From positions 186,001-250,000 of the forward strand of contig CAVULE010000003.1 of NCBI GenBank assembly GCA_963742315.1: DNA of 64,000 nucleotides. The letters are read 5' to 3'. Below, piece by piece: positions 59,715 through 64,000 of the stretch. The DNA is from AV69 sp963742315 (lineage in GTDB: Bacteria > Verrucomicrobiota > Verrucomicrobiia > Chthoniobacterales > UBA10450). Position 1 is the stretch's first letter; each line of letters opens with the position of its first letter. A program made the position numbers and the translations under genes. The notes beneath the pieces were generated by a model, which made no database searches, was not told the DNA's origin, and was given only the letters and a program-made list of their open reading frames with translations.

Positions 59715-60385
59715 TCTTGTTCGGCATCAAATTGTGCGCGGGTGATTCGACGAAAACGCACACGATCCCCAGGTCGCAAGAGAGTGGGCGGGTTTTCGGT
59801 CGCTCTAAATAAGCGCAACGGAGTGCGGCCAATTACATTCCAACCTCCAGGCGATTCAAATGGATAAATGCCAGCTTGAGCGTTAGCGATCGCGACGGAA
59901 CCAGCGGGAACTTTCGTTCGCGGGCTTTCCAGCCGTGGCACACGCAACTTGTCCGACAGCCCAGCGAGAAAAGGGAAGCCAGGGACGAATCCGATGCAGG
60001 CTACGGTGTATTCGATCGATGAATGTAATGCGATGATGGCGTCGCCGGTCAGAAACGTTTGACTCGCGACACGTGCGAGATCGAGCGCAAATTCATTATC
60101 ATAACAAACTGGAATTTCGATCTTCCGCGCCTTTCGCAGTACGCGAATGCCAGCCGAGGAAACTAATGCGCCAATCTTGTCTTCCAAGTCTTGTTCAATT
60201 CGAGCTGGATCAAAAAACACCGCCACCGATTCGTAAGCGCAAGTGACATCCATTACTCCCGGAAGGTTCGCCCCTTCGAGTCTCTCCGCCGCTGAAAGTG
60301 TTCGCGCCAATAATCGCGCGCGATCGGAAGACTCATCAGCAAAATCAAGAGTGAGTGCGGAATCACCCAGCGGAGAAATCTTCAT
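59711..60385 (-). CDS. pxpB: 5-oxoprolinase subunit B (KipI/AHS1 family)
   Basis: A 224-residue AHS1-domain protein: MKISPLGDSALTLDFADESS, VTCAYESVAVFFDP, CYDNEFALDLARVA, CIGFVPGFPFLAGLSDKLRVP and the C-terminal GWNVIGRTPLRLF. It is the first gene of the operon, ahead of pxpC, pxpA and the APC permease. Repeat elements (60403-60583) fill the upstream region and must contain or border its promoter. Confidence 0.95.
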   Translation of the reverse strand: MKISPLGDSALTLDFADESSDRARLLARTLSAAERLEGANLPGVMDVTCAYESVAVFFDPARIEQDLEDKIGALVSSAGIRVLRKARKIEIPVCYDNEFALDLARVASQTFLTGDAIIALHSSIEYTVACIGFVPGFPFLAGLSDKLRVPRLESPRTKVPAGSVAIANAQAGIYPFESPGGWNVIGRTPLRLFRATENPPTLLRPGDRVRFRRITRAQFDAEQE

Positions 60386-60402
60386 CAGTTACGATTTATC
60401 CC

Positions 60403-60583
60403 GTCATTCCGAGCGAAGTCGAGAAGTCCCGCATTAGTTTCTGTAGCGGCAGCGTGTCGGCCGCGCACGCGGTGCCATTTGTCATTCCGAGCGAAGTCGA
60501 GGAATCTCTGACTAATTGTTAACATTATTACATAGCGTTTTGAAACAATAGTTAGAGATGTCTCGACTTCGCTCGGCATGACA
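60403..60583. repeat. TGTCATTCC-family half copy D and full copy E
   Basis: Copy D (60403-60430) has only the left arm GTCATTCCGAGCGAAGTCGA. Copy E (60480-60583) is complete, with ends TGTCATTCCGAGCGAAGTCG and CGACTTCGCTCGGCATGACA that pair perfectly through the GAGCGAAGTCGAG part. Between them, 60442-60466 carries a TGTAGCGGC-type unit with a GTGTC loop. The region separates the divergent pxpB and sugar-transporter genes. Confidence 0.88.
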
Positions 60584-60594
60584 AAGGGCAGATT

Positions 60595-63132
60595 GTGAAA
60601 GCATGGAAATTTATACTTCTCGCGCTGGCGGTCATCGCCCTGCTTTGGTTCCTTAATCCCGAACGCACAATCGAACGCCACCAGCCCGGCCTCGTCGAAA
60701 TCGTTTATCTGGCTGAGAGCGGGCCGGAAGCGGGATCGGTCGAAGAAGCGATGCGTGATTTCGAAGCCCAAAGCCGGGCTGCTCATCAAGAAAATCCAGC
60801 GCAGCCGATTTACAAAATTATCAAAGGCCAAACCGCCTCGCGTGATCCGACCGCTGATCCCACCCGCTTTCTCGTTAGCACTGCCGGCGGAATGCCGCCC
60901 GACTTGATCCTCTTCGATCGCTACGCTGTGAGCGAATGGGCCGCGCGCGGAGCTTTCACCAAGTTGGATGATTTTGTCGCGCGCGAATCGACCAATCCCG
61001 CACCTGACGCAATTCGTCCGGAGAATTTTTACAAGTCATGCTGGGACGAAGTTATCTATGAAAATCCGACGACCGGTGGGCGCGGCATTTACGGAATCCC
61101 GGAGCGGGTGGATGATCGCGCGCTTTTTTACAATAAGGATCTATTGAAGCGAGCCGGCTTTGTCGACGCCAACGGGGAAGCGCAGCCACCCCGCACCTGG
61201 GAAGAGCTCGAACAAATGGCGGTCAAACTAACTGAACACGACGCCCGCGGCCGCATTACCCAGCTTGGCTTCGCCCCCAATTTCGGCAACGCCTGGCTTT
61301 ATCTCTACAGTTGGATGAACGGCGGCCGGCTTATGAGCGACGATCGCCACAATTGCACCTTGAACTCTCCGGCCGTCGTTCAGGCACTGGAATGGATGAC
61401 ACGTGTCTACGATTCGTTGGGCGGCGCGCAAAAAGAGTTCGCCTTCGAAGGGACGGCGCAGTCCGGACAACGGAGCGCTCCGCCTGGTGAGCTCGATTTG
61501 TTCGTCCAAGGCAAGGTTGCGATGAAAATCGACGGCTACTGGACCTTTCCGGAAGTGCTCGCGCAATACGGCCAAAACTTGAACTATGCCGTCACACTTC
61601 CGCCATTGCCTGCCGGGGCGGCTGGCAAGGAGAACAACGCATACAGTTGGGTCAGCGGCTGGTGCTACGCCATCCCTTCGACCGCACGACAAAAAGAAGG
61701 TGCGTGGGAGTTACTGAAGTTCATGTGCAGTCAGCATGCCCGTGAAATCATCGGTGAGAACGAGCGGCTCCGCCTGCAAAGCATCGGCCGCATTTATGTG
61801 CCGACACAAAACGCAAACCGACACATCAACGAATGGGCTTTCCACAGATATATCGCGTCCGACCCAGCTATTCCCGCCAAGCTTCGGGATGGCATCAAAC
61901 TGTTAAACGACCTGATCGATACTTCGCCCTTCCGCCCGGTAACGCCAGTTGGTCAATTACTCTTCACCGAACAGAAGCGCGCGACTGAGAACGCCATCTT
62001 CCACAAAATGTCCGCTCAGGAAGCACTCAATGAAAGCACGACGGTCGTGCAAGACGCGCTCGATCGTGCGCTCAGTCCAGCGCGCGGCGTCATTGTGCCA
62101 TGGAAGTATTTCCTGGCCGTCTACTTCTTGTTACTTATAGGAGCCGCCGTCGGTATTTATCTTTGGGAGACGCGGATTTATCGTGCTCGTGCTCCTAGTC
62201 GAAAGAGGACTATCGATTACGAGCAGGAGCACGAATTTCTAATTAAACGAACGCGCAGCAGTTATCTGCGTTCGCAATGGGCGGGCGGTTGGCTCTGTGC
62301 TTCGCCATGGATTATCGGTTTTATCCTCTTCACTGGCGGCCCAATTCTCTTCGCCATCGTCGCTAGCTTCTGCGATTACGACATTCTTAATCCCGCGCGC
62401 TTTGTCGGCCTGGCAAACTATCGCTGGATGTTTACCCACGACCCGCTGTTTTGGAAGGTGATTGGTAATACCCTCTACATGGTCATCGGTATACCTCTCG
62501 GTATGGCCTTGAGTCTGGCTATCGCTCTTCTGCTCAACCTTGAAGTGCGCGGTGTCGCGGTCTGGCGCACATTTTTCTACCTGCCTTCAATCGTGCCCGC
62601 GGTAGCTTCCAGCATTCTGTGGATTTGGATTTTCAATCCGAGGATCGGCTTGCTTAACAATGTCCTGGCCGCTTTCGACATTCACGGACCTAACTGGTTA
62701 CAAGACGAGCACACCAGCAAGATCGCGCTCATTCTTATGGGACTTTGGTCGGCCGGCGGCGGAATGATTGTTTGGCTGGCGGGATTGAAGGGAATCAGCC
62801 CAAGCTACTACGAAGCAGCCGCACTTGATGGCGCCAATGCCTGGCAACGCTTTCGCACCATCACCCTGCCGCTGCTCACTCCCTACATTTTTTTCAACCT
62901 CATCATGGGTTTGATCGCTACCCTGCAAATCTTCACCCAATCATTCATTATGACTCAAGGCGGTCCGATCGATTCCACTCTCTTCTACGCCTACCATCTC
63001 TTTAACAACGCGTTCCGTTTTTTACAAATGGGCTACGCTAGCGCGCTGGGTTGGTTCCTTTTTCTGGCTGTTTTCCTCTTAACATTGCTGCAACTCAAAC
63101 TCTCAAAGCGCTGGGTTCATTATGAAGAATGA
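60595..63132 (+). CDS. Fused sugar-binding protein and MalF-type permease
   Basis: An 845-residue fusion. An N-terminal membrane helix (5-20) leads to an extracellular family-1 solute-binding domain (about 30-490; GGMPPDLILFDRYAVSEWAA, VQGKVAMKIDGYW). A helix at 504-524 follows, then a complete six-helix MalF-like permease (about 560-840) with the ATPase-coupling loop EAAALDGANAWQRFRTITLP at 740-759. Normally these are separate proteins. Here the binding domain is tethered at both ends and cannot diffuse. It starts at GTG 60595, twelve bases after repeat copy E. The partner permease gene overlaps its end. Confidence 0.92.
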   Translation: MKAWKFILLALAVIALLWFLNPERTIERHQPGLVEIVYLAESGPEAGSVEEAMRDFEAQSRAAHQENPAQPIYKIIKGQTASRDPTADPTRFLVSTAGGMPPDLILFDRYAVSEWAARGAFTKLDDFVARESTNPAPDAIRPENFYKSCWDEVIYENPTTGGRGIYGIPERVDDRALFYNKDLLKRAGFVDANGEAQPPRTWEELEQMAVKLTEHDARGRITQLGFAPNFGNAWLYLYSWMNGGRLMSDDRHNCTLNSPAVVQALEWMTRVYDSLGGAQKEFAFEGTAQSGQRSAPPGELDLFVQGKVAMKIDGYWTFPEVLAQYGQNLNYAVTLPPLPAGAAGKENNAYSWVSGWCYAIPSTARQKEGAWELLKFMCSQHAREIIGENERLRLQSIGRIYVPTQNANRHINEWAFHRYIASDPAIPAKLRDGIKLLNDLIDTSPFRPVTPVGQLLFTEQKRATENAIFHKMSAQEALNESTTVVQDALDRALSPARGVIVPWKYFLAVYFLLLIGAAVGIYLWETRIYRARAPSRKRTIDYEQEHEFLIKRTRSSYLRSQWAGGWLCASPWIIGFILFTGGPILFAIVASFCDYDILNPARFVGLANYRWMFTHDPLFWKVIGNTLYMVIGIPLGMALSLAIALLLNLEVRGVAVWRTFFYLPSIVPAVASSILWIWIFNPRIGLLNNVLAAFDIHGPNWLQDEHTSKIALILMGLWSAGGGMIVWLAGLKGISPSYYEAAALDGANAWQRFRTITLPLLTPYIFFNLIMGLIATLQIFTQSFIMTQGGPIDSTLFYAYHLFNNAFRFLQMGYASALGWFLFLAVFLLTLLQLKLSKRWVHYEE

Positions 63133-64000
63133 TGGCGCAAATACGATGCGTCGCCTTCTCATCTACGTTCTGTTATTCGCCGGGTCGCTCTTGTTCGCCT
63201 GGCCCTTCATTTGGATGGTCGGAACTTCGATTAAACTGGAGCGCGAAGTTCTCTCCAATCGGTCAAGTGTCTTACCAGAGCAGCCCATTCCGCGAAGCAA
63301 ATCCCCATACCTCGACGATCGAATGTTTGCTCATGCAGACGGACCGCATCGCGAGGAAGCGATTGCGATCCTGGAAGAGCAACTGCGGAGCCATGTTTGG
63401 CCGCCGCAGGTCGATCCCGAAATTGCGCGCCGGCAGGTGGCGCGCGGAATCTATGAGCGTTTGCTTGTGCTAATTCCATATGAACGCTGGAGCGATTCGG
63501 GCGAACAATTGCGCGCCGCCTTAACTGCCGCAATCGCTCCGGATCTAATCGATAGCGTATTTGGACAAGTGCGACGCGTCTTCCTCATCGGACAACTTCG
63601 CGCCCGTTCCACCGAGTTGCAGGAAGACGAACTCGTTTCTGGATCGGATGCCGCAACGAAATGGATTGTTGCCGGGCCAGGGGCGCTTTCCCAGAAAGCC
63701 GACGCTTCGGAATTTTCCTACGATTTTTCTTCCGACAACAAGGTTACGTTATCGCAAACGTTCACTACCAGTTTTCCAATCGAGCGTTTACGCCGCCTGC
63801 AATTCTATTTTCAGCCCGATGACAGTTGGCACGCCTTGCGTATGACGGTGGAGAAACTCGGCCATCGCTTTGTCAGCGAGCGAGGGATTTATCTCGCCGA
63901 TCGCAACTGGCAAGTTGCTACCTGGCAGGAAGCGAGTGCGGATGACTCGCTTACCAAAATCAAAACCTGGACGCTGCTAAAGGATGCAGGGCAATCGGCA
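63122..64000 (+). CDS. MalG-type sugar permease with a large extra domain, partial
   Basis: The frame opens at ATG 63122, inside the end of the preceding gene, and runs to the window edge without a stop (293 codons). It starts MKNDGANTMRRLLIYVLLFA, and its first helix (about 11-34) ends WPFIWMVGTSIKLEREVL, the usual MalG N-terminus. Instead of a short loop and helix 2, at least 250 hydrophilic residues follow with no membrane segment. They include helical parts (REEAIAILEEQLRSHVW) and a beta-rich part (SYDFSSDNKVTLSQTFTTSF). The extra domain should be periplasmic and may replace or help the tethered binding domain. Confidence 0.85.
   Translation, partial: MKNDGANTMRRLLIYVLLFAGSLLFAWPFIWMVGTSIKLEREVLSNRSSVLPEQPIPRSKSPYLDDRMFAHADGPHREEAIAILEEQLRSHVWPPQVDPEIARRQVARGIYERLLVLIPYERWSDSGEQLRAALTAAIAPDLIDSVFGQVRRVFLIGQLRARSTELQEDELVSGSDAATKWIVAGPGALSQKADASEFSYDFSSDNKVTLSQTFTTSFPIERLRRLQFYFQPDDSWHALRMTVEKLGHRFVSERGIYLADRNWQVATWQEASADDSLTKIKTWTLLKDAGQSA

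Noticed and set aside
1..64000. tRNA, rRNA, integrase, insertion sequence or prophage
   Set aside because: I searched by eye for conserved tRNA arms, transposase motifs and phage modules and saw none. Short or divergent tRNAs could still be missed without a covariance search.

Overview
The window reads as chromosomal DNA of a moderately GC-rich, Gram-negative-type bacterium with an outer-membrane or LPS-like envelope (GT9 heptosyltransferase-like enzyme, MsbA-like flippase, hopanoid/squalene-type synthase). The mix of acidobacterial-type duplicated orphan permease, paired OPT transporters, PEGA and DUF1802 proteins and very repeat-rich spacers suggests a soil member of the Verrucomicrobiota (Chthoniobacterales-like) or a neighbouring phylum. 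That placement is inference. There is no rRNA, tRNA, CRISPR array, phage or recognisable transposase gene.

Layout. 1-9.6 kb: small exported proteins, a squalene/phytoene synthase, lepB and lepA split by an opposite-strand membrane gene, an FHA protein, gluQ, a HAD phosphatase and a STAS protein. 9.5-15 kb: envelope glycosylation (two GT4 enzymes, one GT9, an MsbA-like exporter). 15-27 kb: DUF1802, PHP, a thioredoxin-like DUF255 protein, modAB, DUF309, two CNNM/CBS proteins, a GH15 hydrolase, a GNAT and an exported pcm. 27-37 kb: thrS lacking the TGS domain, recQ, a PEGA protein, an intact OPT transporter and a second OPT gene broken by four frame changes. 37-41 kb: a sulfur cluster (tandem rhodanese, sulfite-oxidase-like enzyme, persulfide dioxygenase-rhodanese fusion). 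41-49 kb: a two-component system, DUF1259, a VOC protein, a KirBac-type channel, OsmC and two MFS transporters. 49-56 kb: an ornithine cyclodeaminase homologue, small proteins, a methyltransferase, and a large ADOP permease behind a good sigma-54 promoter, followed by the decayed tail of a second ADOP gene. 56-60 kb: a 5-oxoprolinase operon (pxpB-pxpC-pxpA plus APC permease). 60.6-64 kb: a sugar ABC importer in which the binding protein is fused to one permease and the partner permease, cut by the window end, carries a large extra domain.

The most unusual signal is not a gene. The spacers are filled with several families of short palindromic elements. In at least three families the hairpin arms differ between copies but still pair while the loop stays fixed. 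Copies supply start codons (gluQ, HAD gene) or stop codons (GNAT, sulfite oxidase), and two copies sit in frame inside conserved enzymes (GluQ and RecQ). A separate class of 7-8 base tandem arrays abuts start and stop codons. These look like an active, gene-invading palindrome population comparable in behaviour, though not in sequence, to Rickettsia palindromic elements.
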